From: Thecaphora thlaspeos
Taxonomy: Eukaryota > Basidiomycota > Ustilaginomycetes > Urocystidales > Glomosporiaceae
Reading direction: 5' to 3'
Length of the DNA: 64,000 nucleotides
NCBI GenBank assembly: GCA_900291925.1
Contig: UWYS01000003.1
Coordinates: 558,001-622,000, forward strand
The first letter of the stretch is position 1. The number at the start of each line of letters is the position of its first letter. Of this stretch, positions 12,701 through 23,103 are shown one piece after another. The notes under the pieces were generated by a model. The model worked only from the letters and a program-made list of their open reading frames with translations, had not been told where the DNA came from and searched no databases. Made by a program: the position numbers and the translations under genes.

Positions 12701-13111
12701 CTGTGGGTCACGAGATGAGGAGGCCTCGCCGGGGTAGACGTGGGCGGAGGGTCCAGCTGAGTTGTCAGCCTTTGCAAGCGGGCGCACGGTCATGGTGGGG
12801 TACAGGAGCAATGTGATGAGAGGTAAGCGATTCGCTCGACGTTGCAAGCGCAAGGTGACGCTGCCATGACAGGTTGCTCGACTGCAGTGGGCACAGCGGC
12901 AAGTGTGAGGGCTTGTATGCGCCGTCGCGCCCTGCGACCGGCCACAACCGGCAGGGGCAAAGCAGCGCCGGAATGGAGCACTGCTTGCCCTCGCAGAGCC
13001 GCCGGGATCTGAATTGTAGCGAGAAGAAGTGGCCTGACTCACCTGTTGACCGTCCTCGCGACCAGCCTTTGCGTGCCTGATGAAGTTCTTGAATTGCTCC
13101 AGCACTGCCAT
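9789..13111 (-). CDS. Srk1/Rck2-type MAPK-activated serine/threonine kinase
   Basis: Exons on the minus strand are 13111-12203, 11251-11007 and 10920-9789; phases agree at both junctions. The N-terminus MAVLEQFKNFIRHAKAGRED is followed at 13042 by a perfect GTGAGTCAGG donor, so the first exon may contain an extra in-frame intron (possible acceptors near 12932 or 12775). The N-terminal region is Ala/Ser/Gln-rich. The kinase domain has GDGAFSNVYKA (P-loop), VAIKVVRK (catalytic Lys), GVVHRDIKPEN (catalytic loop), KIADFGLSK (DFG) and GTVGYTAPEIV, with an 18-residue acidic/Gly insertion before DFG. After the kinase lies LKEAFDVTYAVHR, a CaMK-like regulatory helix, then a Gln-rich tail. The closest families are S. 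pombe Srk1 and yeast Rck2, substrates of the Hog1/Sty1 stress MAPK. The intron between 12202 and 11252 is 951 nt, far longer than the others here. Confidence 0.88.
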
Positions 13112-14290
13112 TTCCTACGTTGACTGGCCTCTACGGTGTGCCCGGTGTCGGTTCAGTGGCGGTCGAAGATGGCGGACCGCTGATGGGCAGATCGCTTCGT
13201 GGTTCTGAGCGAGTGCGTGTGAGAGGAGGCGCTGTCTGTCGAGCGGATTGGCGCAGTTCGAGCAGAGTACGTTAGCTCGTCCAGGCCAACTGATGAGGCA
13301 TATGCAGAAGAGGCCCAGAGAACACAAGGGCCGGACGGCAGGGCGTGCGCTGTGTCTCGTTGGGTTTGCGAACGGCGGCCTTGAAGTTTTCCGGGCAGGG
13401 GAACAAGAGCGGAGGGAAGCGTCCAAGATATCCGATCGTCGCCGTCGATGCGGCCGTGGCTGAGGCCGACTGTCGAGTCCAGGGTGAAGCGAGCAGACTA
13501 AAAACAGCGAAAGGATGCGGCAGGAGGACGGAAGAGGGAAGCAGCTGAGTGGTGGTAGTGTTGGTGGTGGTGGTGGTGGTGGTTGGAGGCCAAGCCAGGA
13601 GGGAGAAATAGAGTCCAAGAGTGCGGCGACGACCGCCTCGATGAATCGGTCGTTGGAGAGTTCAGGCGGTAGCTGAGGCCGGGCCGATGAGGCCAGAGGC
13701 GAAGACGGGGCAGCGCAAGAGCAAAGGAGCGGAGGGGCGCGAGGCAGACAGGCACGCCGTCGGAGGCCGAAATCACCAGCTGCCCTATGACGGGGTCGGA
13801 TGGGCCGTAAGGCTAGGGTCGCGAGCCGGCTACTCTCAAACTAACTCTGGTGACTGGGCCGCAGCGGCCGCAGCGGACGCAGGAAGGGTTCAGAGGCAGG
13901 CTAGGCGTGTGTGTGGCTCGGGATGATGCGAGCGGTGACGGAGGAGGCGGCTTAGCTTCCCTCAGAGCACGATGACTTGTTTTGAGAATTTGTAGTCAGC
14001 TGCTGCCGCCGACGCCGCCGATGGGAAAGCCGTCGTCCGGGGCTGTGCCGTGGCTCATGTGGCTCGACGTAGGTATATAGCTATCTCCCTGTGGGCGCAC
14101 GTGACTCATCAGAAAGGGTGCGTTGTCCGTTGGCCGAAGGGTCGAAGGGTGCGTCGGAGTTTGGGTCGGGTCGAAGCCTGGCGCGTCGTCATCCCTCCGG
14201 GTCCCTCTTGTTTATTGTTCTGGACCCGGCACGTCGCAGCCCTACCTGCTCTAGGCCCGCTGGACCGAGCCCGGATGGGGCCGTCATCCA
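13112..14290. promoter_or_regulatory. Kinase promoter and leader; edge of the first CpG-poor island
   Basis: The region upstream of the kinase start is GC-rich up to about 14290, with a GGT triplet run near 13560-13582. Composition changes abruptly at about 14,290-14,330. No gene is supported. Confidence 0.45.
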
Positions 14291-15390
14291 GCATGCAGGC
14301 TTATGCCTGTGTCGTTAAAACATACACAGTCAGCAAAGCTCGATATGGGCTGTCAGAAGACAGTATGCTGATTCCTGCTTGTAAGCAAGTTTTGTACCAG
14401 GACAATATGACAGCTTTCAGCAAGCAATATCATGATCCCTTGTACAACTACATGTGCATGTGTTCCCCCCAGTATGATGGGCTGTACTGATTATTGAAAG
14501 GGGTATTGGGGATGCCACAGTTAGCCAACAACACAACTGATGTCCTTGTCTACTCACAAGCATTAGGTCAAAGTATCCAATTATCTTTGTTGCTATTCTG
14601 TGGCACATTGGGTGTGCAGCATGGACAGCTGTCAAGGGGGTGTTAGGTGTGGCCCACTGGGACTTAAGGATACCACAGGAGCAGCCACAGGCTAGGTAGG
14701 GGCTTGCAGGAGAGGCCAAGGGCAATCAGGTGTCAATGGCATACCTTGCTATCTAGAAGACAGTATAGTACATTTGACAAGGGAAGCCATAGGGCCCACA
14801 GCTTTGTCTCTACTACTTGTGGACCAAGGGGCTCTCACAGGGGGGCTGCCTGGCCTCCCCTGGTCAAACCCTACCTTGCATGTTGGTCAAACAGGCCTCC
14901 GCTGTATTTGCACAGCTGCAGCCAGCTTGCCTCCAGAGCTGGAGGGGGAGCACCCCAAGCCCAGTTGGTACTTGACAGGGGCCAATAGGTTGGCCAGGCC
15001 TGATTGGTCCCTGCATGGCTGGCAGGGTCATAACAAGGTCCTGAACAAGTCTTGACTCCCTTTTGCCAAGGTCAAGATTGTCAGTTGCAGAGTTGGCTGT
15101 TACACTGTGTACAGTCTAGGTACTGCCAATGATGTTGGTGGGTGTGCAGGAGTTGTAGGAACAGTAGGGAGACTTGTGGAGAGGTTGACAGGATCAAAGG
15201 GGGCCATAGGCTAGTCATAGATTGTCAAAGCATATTGTATACCTCAGGAGATACTAAATACAATTGACAACTGGAACCAGAAGGAGTTGTAGGACAAGCC
15301 CACCTACTTGGGCACCCGCAATATAGACAGTTGGCTCAGATCTGGGGTCCAAGCCTAAGGAACCACCCACCTACCAGCTGGGTCCAACAT

Positions 15391-15405
15391 CCCCCCCCCC
15401 CCCCC
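15391..15405 (+). repeat. Poly-C tract (15 bases)
   Basis: A homopolymer C run inside the CpG-poor island; its length is error-prone in assemblies. Confidence 0.9.
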
Positions 15406-15820
15406 TGGGAGGAGGCAATGTCCTGTTGCATTGCCTGCAGCACTCTGTCCTTCTGCTGCACTGTTTGCCTACCCATGAAGCAACAGATGGGCAGGGTGGT
15501 TGGTTGATTTGGGAGGGAGGAGATCAGAGATAAAAGGGGGTGGGCTTTGAGGCTGCCTTGTTTGCTCTTGCACCATCAACCACTTTTTATCATGTTGCAA
15601 CATTCTCAACATGGACCACAATTTTGCCCAAGACCAACCTCTCTGCAACCAACATGCTGCAGTGCACAGCCCACAATTTATAGGTGTTTTGCAGCTGTTG
15701 CTGAAGGGAATGGAGAACATGAGTGCTGTTGGTTTGAGATCTGGGTTTGGTGGGTGGATCATGCTGCTGACAGATGGGGGTGTTTTCTTGTTTTGACCTG
15801 TAGCAGTTGTAGGGGACCAG

Positions 15821-17112
15821 TTGCCATGTGGCAACAAGTCTAGCAAGGCCAACAGTGGGGCTGTAAAGGCAACAACGGCCATCCTCAAGGGCGGTCTGGT
15901 CAATATGATGGCAGACAATGCTGTCCCAACTGCCAAGGGGCATGGCAAGGTGATTGTTGCTGACAATGGGGACCAGCCATTGTTGACCAATCCAGACAAA
16001 GAGGTCCAACACCTTGAGGGTGCGCTTGACCAGATGCAATGCTGCTGCGCCAATTTTGAGCAGGAGGTCAAAGGGATCAAGTTGGCCAATGGGCCAGTAC
16101 ATTGGCAGGCTGACACAACCCTTTGTGCCAAAGTGGCTGGCACAGTGGTTGCCACACTGGAGGAGGGGATTGCTCTGCGGACTTACCATGCCACCATTGC
16201 TGAGGTTGAAGCTGTTGCTGCATATTTGCACAAGGCCAAAAATGACCTGGGATGGGGCAAGGCAGTGCTCAAACTGTGGTTGGACCACGCCACTCAGATG
16301 TGTGGCTTGGTGTCCTAGCCTGGCTCTACAAGCAGCAGCAAGTTGAGCGAGAGGCCAATGCTGCTGATAGGAGTTGTAGGCAACTGTAAGGGGTTCCTAT
16401 GGCTCTTGACATCATTGAAGACAAGCTCAATGTGGCATGGAAGGCATTGTTGGAGGCATACTGGTGGTGGGCTGCTGCTGGCAAGGTGGAGGGTTTGCAC
16501 TAGGACAAAGAGGTGTCTCTGGCCCTGAGGGAGGCCAACACTCTGGTGTTGGTATTGACAGATTGTTGACTGTAGCTGCAGTGCGCCATTTCTGCCAAAA
16601 ATCATACTGTCATGGCACAGTACAACATCGAGATCTTCAGGGACAGCAGCACCTTTCTGTACATCCTGTTGGCAAAGTGGGATCATGCACTGACTGTGGC
16701 CAAGGGGGACAATGGCAATGAGCAGCCTGTTGTATGTTGCCCATATCAACAGGCTGGAGGGGGCAACTTGCAGGGCAAGGAGGAGGATGAGGATATGGCC
16801 CTGCCTTGGCACTGCCACCAGGTCAGCCGGAGTGGGTCTGTGGAGTGCAACCTGGCTGCCAAGCTATTTGGCAACAAGGAGGCTGTCAAGGGCAAGGAAC
16901 ATCAAGTCAATGGCACTGGTGACAACAAGGCCATCATCAACAATAGGTTTGTCATCAGTAGTAGCAGTGACAACAAAGCCAGCATAGGTCCTGGGGCTGT
17001 TGGTGGGGCCCTGCACAGTGGTCAAGTTTGGCAAGGCACCGCATGCAGATGGACATGCCTGTGTGGAAGCTGGGGTACCAGTGCCACACCGTCTGCGCAT
17101 AGCCACCACTGA
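15821..17112 (+). pseudogene. Degenerate reading frame of unknown family
   Basis: A coding-like stretch reads in one frame from ~15,821 to ~16,300 (helical, Ala/Lys/Leu-rich, e.g. AYLHKAKNDLGWGKAVLKL). It continues in the next frame from ~16,320 to 17,112 (WLYKQQQVEREANAADRSC, then ALDIIEDKLNVAWKALLEAY, then MAQYNIEIFRDSSTFLYILL). At least one frameshift and two or three stop codons interrupt it, so it cannot make a protein as it stands. A TATA-like GATAAAAGGGG at about 15,529 lies upstream. I recognise no domain. A transposon-encoded protein is a reasonable guess because of the surroundings, but nothing in the sequence proves it. Confidence 0.35.
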
Positions 17113-17329
17113 ACCAAGGAGCAGCTTCAGCAACTCACAGCCTGCAAGTGGATGATGTGCTTTGGCTGAATTGTGCAGACCAACAACCCCCCAGCAGCCA
17201 TGAGTGGTCTTGGAGCGAAACCCAGGCAAAAGCAAGCATTGTCACATCAACAGGTAGTCCTGCAACCAAAACATGCAGTGTGAGTAGTTGTTGGGCTGCA
17301 TTTCAGGTCCCAGATGAGTTGTAGGGCAG

Positions 17330-17950
17330 ATGACCATGACTTGTAGGCTGACCTACAACTTCTTTCCTCTCCTATGGGTTACTCCAAATCCCAACTTGTG
17401 CACTAGGGGCAGTGAGGCTGGTCCTCTCATCCAGGAGGTTTATGACATGCAGTGCACCACCTTTGAAGCATTGGGTGAGGATGAAGAGTGTGGCAAGTGC
17501 CCAAACCCAAACCTGCGCTTGCAGTCCATTTGGGAGGAGGATGTCTTGCTGGACCTCTGGCATTGTATTGTGGTGCTTTGTGGCAAACTGATTGAGGCCA
17601 TTTGGAACCGCACCACACAGGCATCTACAGGCGGTGGCTGTTGGCACAAAAACACAGTTCTGCATGATCTAGTGGTGTCAGTCCCACTTTTCCAATGTAA
17701 ACTGGCAAGTGTTCATGGTGCATTGGAGTGTCTGCAAGGTTGTGCTGCCAATGTGGTTGGCAACACCACTGGTGCTGACAATGCTGCCATGTAGGAAGTG
17801 GCCAACAAAGCCATGGCAGCCATCTGCTTGCTGCTTGTGCTGGGTGCCAATTATGGTGCTCTTGACCAGGCTATTATGGCCCGGTAAGTCCTGCACCAGC
17901 AGGTGCCACAAGGCCCACAGCACTTTGGGCTGTATAGCCTTTCAGCCATC
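17330..17950 (+). pseudogene. Second degenerate reading frame in the island
   Basis: An open frame of 154 codons (17,330-17,794) stops at a TAG and then continues in the same frame with similar character (EVANKAMAAICLLLVLGANY). Two stops interrupt it. The local amino-acid pattern is protein-like but matches no family I know. Confidence 0.25.
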
Positions 17951-18651
17951 AATGGCAACCATTAACAATTTGTTGGGGTGCCTGCAGCCCCATGCTACTG
18001 TTTGTACCAGGCAGCAACCCAAAGAGTTCTCAACAAGCCATGCAATACTGTGCCAGGCTGGACCTGTGCCTTGGTGACAATGCAAGTGTCTGCAACCATC
18101 TTTGGTGTGTGCATGTGAGGTAGGGTTGACCATAGGCCCATGGTATGACTCCAAGACAGGCAGCCTGACCTGTTGGATAGCTGTTGATGACTTGTTGACA
18201 AGTTGGAGGTTCCCAACAACTAGCCATTGGAGCCTTCTAGCACTGTTGGGAGGGCTGAGCAGCCCAGGGGTGGGTCAAGTGGAACCTGTTGACTAACTCC
18301 TGGGCGTTTTTGACAAATTTGGCTAGCTGCCAAGAGTCCTTAGTGTTGGCCTGCTCCCAGCACACCAGGTACTAGTTGTAATATTGGGTCATGGAGCTTG
18401 GAGGAGCTAGAGCCCTGGGAGACAAGCCACACATTTTTCCCCACATTGGAGCCATGACATGCCAGCTTGCCAGCTGGCACTCTGTCAACCTGCTTGTCTG
18501 CTCCCCTCTGTACATATAGTCAGTTCCTTGTTTGCTCCCTACCTTAGCAATACTATCAACCATCATCACTATCAACATAGTTGCACCTCACATTACAACT
18601 GATTAAGAGCCTGAGTCACTCTTTTGAGCTAGACCTCTCTCCCAGTAGGAC

Positions 18652-18963
18652 ATGTTGCAGCAGCATCACCACCTCCTCAGCACATCCAACATTGCCAACA
18701 ACAGCTTCCAGGAATCAGACCTGGCTGCCATTGTCTCCCACCTTGAGATGGAGCTTCACCAACTCAAAGCCACCCAGAAGCTCAAAGATGAGGAAGAGGC
18801 TGCCAACTTCAGCAGCCTCAACATCAAGACCAAGACCAATGTCAAGAAGATTGCCAGCACCATTGAGAAGCTCAAGCAAGTTGGAATGGAAGGTGTGACT
18901 ACATCAATGCTGATGATGGTTAGTGGTATTAAGAAAGGAAAGAGCGAGCAAGGAACTGCCTAA
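18652..18963 (+). CDS. Small hypothetical protein (103 aa) inside the CpG-poor island
   Basis: An ATG-initiated intact frame gives a 103-residue, Lys/Glu/Gln-rich, helix-forming protein (ESDLAAIVSHLEMELHQLKA, then KTKTNVKKIASTIEKLKQ). A TATA-like ACATATAG sits near 18,512 and a pyrimidine-rich leader precedes the ATG. The upstream block resembles the one before the broken frame at ~15,591 (shared CCTTGTTTGCTC and an ATGTTGCARCA start). It is the only frame in the island that looks intact from promoter to stop. A short coiled-coil protein is possible; chance cannot be excluded. Confidence 0.3.
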   Translation: MLQQHHHLLSTSNIANNSFQESDLAAIVSHLEMELHQLKATQKLKDEEEAANFSSLNIKTKTNVKKIASTIEKLKQVGMEGVTTSMLMMVSGIKKGKSEQGTA

Positions 18964-20738
18964 TATACAAGAAGAGAAGGCTGGTACACCCCTCATGTTT
19001 TGCTGACAGTCTCAAGGATCTGCATCCCCACTTTCTGACTTGAATTTATACCCCACTTTCCAATTAGTTGTGAGTTCTGACATAGCCCACAAGACCACAG
19101 ATGTTACCATTGTTGTAAAGGTGGTAGTGGTCCTGTGACAGCTCAGGCTGGAAATTGTATTTGTAGCAATGATGATGAAGTCTATGTTCCATTGCTGCAC
19201 TTGTCAAAGGCAACAGGAATGCGCTTAGCTTGAGACAAAGAGGCAAAAGGTAGAGCAAATGAACTTTGCCCTCCTTTGGATGCTACATGTTTTACATGCA
19301 ATCAATATAGCAAATGAACTTGTTCACAAACAGTCCCAATAACCAGGGTAGGCTGGCTCAAGAAGGCAGTTGCCTGCAGCATCTTGTTGAGACTAGAAGA
19401 GAGGACTTGTGACAACAGTTGCATTGTGCAAGCCAAAGTAGTGAGTGTGAGCAGCCCATGCCTGATGTGTCTTTCTCTTATATAAGGGCATCATACCTGA
19501 CAGCTGACAGATGGTGTCTGCCTATAGTAATTGCAACCACCAATGAGATGGATCAAAGAAGCATCTGGCAAATGATGAGGCAGCCATGTTAATGCTGATG
19601 ACAGTTGGTGTATTTCTTCAGGTTGGCAGTAGACAAGCAAGTGCCTTTATATGTACCTTTATGTACAAGGGGATCACACAGGTGGGTTGACAGTATTAGC
19701 TAGCAAGCCGTTACATCATATCTTGGATGCAGAGAATTTGTTTATGGCCTCTCTCCTACATTGACTGCCCTGTTGCCTGTGTGGCCAACTATTTTGGCTG
19801 CTTTACCTACATTGTTGACAGTCACATGTATCTTTACTCCCCAAGCAAGTTGGAAAATGGGGTATGGATCCAAGTCAGGAAGTGGGGTACAGTTCCATGA
19901 AACTGCCAGCAAAGCAGGTGAGGCATATAAGTCTTCCTTATATATTAGCCAGTTTCTTGCTTGCCAATTATTTTAAGGTTAGGTAGAACACAGTGCTAGT
20001 AATGTTGAACTGAGAGTGAAGAAGAAAAGCACCAAAGTGGCCTTTACATGTCTGATACACATACAAAACAATGCACCACATGCCAAAAGGCATGAATTTG
20101 GTGACATCTGTTACAAAAACTACCTGCTCATAAGGGCTCTGCATACTTACATGTCTGCTCAGATCTGCTACAGGTTGTGCATGTGCACTCAGGTTTGGAC
20201 CAGGTGAGCTTTATTGGTAGAATAAAGACTATTGTTTTGGTAGCTTGACTAGACCAGGAAATATGGGGACAGGGGAATTGTAGGACAAGAGCAGAGTGCA
20301 TAATGTACAATGAAAGATGCAGTGGAATGAACAATGGCAATGGCACCTTGTCTGTTCAACCAAGGAGTTGAGATCTCTACAGGGGGACTCAGTCATGTCT
20401 GAATCAGATTGTACATGCCAGTTCCTGGGTGATTGCTATCAACCTATCATATCCAGCATCAAGCACCAGACTACAACATGCTGTGGCCCACATTCATCTA
20501 GCACTAGATCAATGAGCTCAGATGCAAAGAGGCTTATTGCCACAGCAAAGCAAAACCGGTGGAGCTGCAACAAGGCACAGCAGTGCTGGGGTGAGCAGCA
20601 GCCCTGTTGGAGAAATTCCTAAGGGCAAGCGGGACATGCAGGTAGGGCTGATGCTGTTTTGAGGCCACTTTGTGGCAGTTGAGACAAGGCTAGAGTACAA
20701 ATGGGGACAGACACTCGTCGTGGCCGTAGAAAAAGGTA

Positions 20739-22400
20739 TTAGAAGGTCTTTTGGAGAGAAATCGACGCCAAGAGCAACGCACGCAAGCACGCCAGGTCAG
20801 TTGGATCGTCATGTGCAAGGTTGCAGGATCCTTCGGGCCCGACATCGACTTACTTTCTTGTGAATACAGTCTGGGTCCTCGTTGTACTCCTCCGCCGAGA
20901 CCCACATCTTCTTGAACGTGCTGAGACTGGCCAGGATGGAACCACCGATCCAGGTAGAGTACTTGCGCTCTGGTGGAGCAAATATCTTGACCTTCATCTG
21001 TCCCACCGAAAGCTTCTTGACCTCGACCAGCAGCCGATCTCCGAAGCCCTTTGTCAGCGTGGTGCCGCCGCTGAGGACGACGTTGGCGTAGAGGTCCCGG
21101 CGAAGGTCGAGGTCGACTCGGCCGATAGCGTCCGTAATCACCTGGTGGACGCCGGGATACTCGTATCCGACAAGCTCTGGATTAAAGAGGATCTCGGGAG
21201 CTCGGAAGCGTTCCGCGCCGAGCTGTAGTGGAGTTGGGGTGCGTCCTGCCTTGGTATCAGCAGCTTATACGAGCCACCGTGCCCACTCGATCTGCATCAA
21301 TCGACCTGTCAGCGGCGGACTCACCTTGACGACGTTGCCATCCGGCAGCTTAAACTCATCGTACTCCTTGAGCTCCTTTTCCTCTTTCGCCGGATGCGCC
21401 GCGACGTAGCAGCACTTTTCCTTAATCATCCTGACAATCTCCTTTTCGCCCGATGTCTGCAGCAGGTAGCCCGACTTGCGCAGCTGCGTCTGCAGCGTCT
21501 CTGTAACATCTCGTCCGGCCACGTCTATTCTTTGTATAGCGTTGGGCATGGAAAAGCCCTCGTAGACCGGTACAGCGTGGGTCACGCCGTCGCCAGAGTC
21601 CAGGACGATACCGGTCGTCCGGCCGGATGAATATCTAGAGAGCGGGTCGGCAGTATGTCGCAGCAGGGTGGAAGATAGCGGCGTAGTCAGCTTGGCTGCG
21701 CCCAACCTCGGCCCTGATGCAGAGAGCGGCTGCTCTGCGCTCAACGTCTGTCTTACAGGCTGAGGACCGCCTGGATGCTGGTAAAGAGCGCTGGAACATT
21801 GAAGGTCTCGAAGAAGACCTGCGCCGCGATGTCTCGGTTCTCCCTTGGGTTCAATGGGGCTTCTGTGAGGAGGACGGGATGCTGCGTGCGAAGGGCAAGG
21901 CGGCTGTATTGTCAGCGCTTCCTTCGAATGGACGCGGGGCGGCCGACGATAGGGGAGATATTTCTGAACTCAACCTCTTCGCTGAGCGTCTGCAGCTCAT
22001 CGCTATATACGTGGTTCCATATCCTCTCCATGTCCTCCCAGTTTGTCACGATGCCGTGTTCCATGGGGTAACGGATCTTTAGGAGGCCCCTGAGCTCCTG
22101 TGCCCTTCTGCCGATGAAGATGTCGCCCTCGATGGCGCCAGCCATGACGCGCTGATGTTTGGGTCGGCCTACAAAGCTTGGGAAGAAGGATTTGGGTGTG
22201 TCCTGGCCCGCGAAGCCGGCCTTTATCGTGCCCGAGCCCTGGCGGGAGGGCGACGAGGGCGCGATGCAAGGGGCGAAGGGGGAGAGACTAAGTCAGCACT
22301 GACGACGCCGGCGCGGGTGAGGGCGGGCAGCGATCTAGCTCACATTGTCGATCACGACGGGCTGGTTGGTGAGGACATCGTCGAACTCGTTGCTAGGCAT
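20739..22400 (-). CDS. ARP1: Actin-related protein 1 (centractin, dynactin subunit)
   Basis: Six exons on the minus strand: 22400-22344, 22238-21975, 21881-21757, 21634-21325, 21222-20854 and 20747-20739; total 1,134 nt, 377 residues (376 in human). All phases fit. The protein starts [19 protein letters not shown], followed by [12 protein letters not shown] (phosphate loop 1), [74 protein letters not shown] (phosphate loop 2), [16 protein letters not shown] and [20 protein letters not shown], ending in HKKTF. The [17 protein letters not shown] block and the STFKKMWVS end distinguish Arp1 from conventional actin. Arp1 forms the short filament of dynactin that supports dynein transport. The final exon codes only Thr-Phe-stop, and the CpG-poor island begins about 40 nt beyond it. 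Confidence 0.95.
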
Positions 22401-23103
22401 GGCGGCGGCTGCGACGGCGGAGAGGCAACAGGGCCGAGCTGCAAGCGCGTGCGTGGTGGGTCGATGGGGCGAGCGTGGGTGATGTGGGCGCGAGCAAGGT
22501 GGCTGTGGATGTGATGGGGAATGGTGCGATGATGGCCTGAGGGCGCGTGTGGTGCTGAGTAGAAGAAGCCGAAAAGGTCGAGGCGAGGCGAGACGAGGCA
22601 CAGTGAGGTGGGTGGCACGAGCAAGAGTGTTGCAGTGTTGCGTGTTGCGTGTTGGTCGGGGCTGCTGCCGCTGCTCGTAATTCAGTTATTCGTTCCCTCG
22701 CCGTGCGGACGCGTCACCTTCGCCAGCCCAACCGGGTTTCTTGGGTTTGCCAAAGCCAGCCCTCCATTGAAGCATGTGCACAGTGCCCGCCGACGCACCA
22801 CCGCCACCACCAGCGATCCAACTGTAAGAGAGACGACCTCGCGTCTCAAGCGCAGACAAGCACGGCGTGCACTCTGACCGATCTTGACCCTTCTCCGACC
22901 GGTACTCAGGGTTCGCACCGGCGAGGGGCGAAGCGATGGACAGCGTCTCTCTCCAGGAATGATGGCCAAACGCTGTGCCTGCGACCAAGCCGCCGACAGG
23001 GATCCAAGTCGACGAAGACATGTTGAGGGATCTACATTATTTCTTCACCTCATCCCCTCGGACCTCGCCGGAACGGCACGTCCGCGACCATGGCTGGACA
23101 GCG
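22401..23103. promoter_or_regulatory. ARP1 promoter and 3' UTR of the SDR gene
   Basis: A tandem minus-strand gap of about 700 nt, GC-rich, with no supported gene. If the SDR frameshift at ~23,345 is an error, its stop would be at 23,319 and this gap would be longer. Confidence 0.45.

Larger units (their letters stand above)
14290..20700. other. CpG-depleted, gene-poor island (probable decayed insertion)
   Basis: About 6.4 kb whose composition differs sharply from both sides. In 15,601-15,900 I count two CpG in 300 nt, while the single 60-nt line at 21,001 in the neighbouring gene has five. TG and CA dinucleotides are abundant instead, as expected if methylated or mutated CpG became TpG/CpA. 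No intact known gene is present; the plus strand carries broken frames at 15,821-17,112 and 17,330-17,950 and one intact 103-codon frame at 18,652. A 15-base C run lies at 15,391-15,405. I could not find terminal repeats or target duplications by eye. The left edge is at about 14,290-14,330 and the right edge lies about 40 nt beyond the stop codon of the Arp1 gene. Confidence 0.7.

Noticed and set aside
15391..15405. C15 tract as a functional G-quadruplex or origin signal
   Set aside because: A simple homopolymer in decayed DNA; no further G/C tracts or supporting structure.
14290..20700. LTR retrotransposon
   Set aside because: No RT, integrase or protease motifs and no long direct terminal repeats were visible; only a decayed element of unknown class can be claimed.
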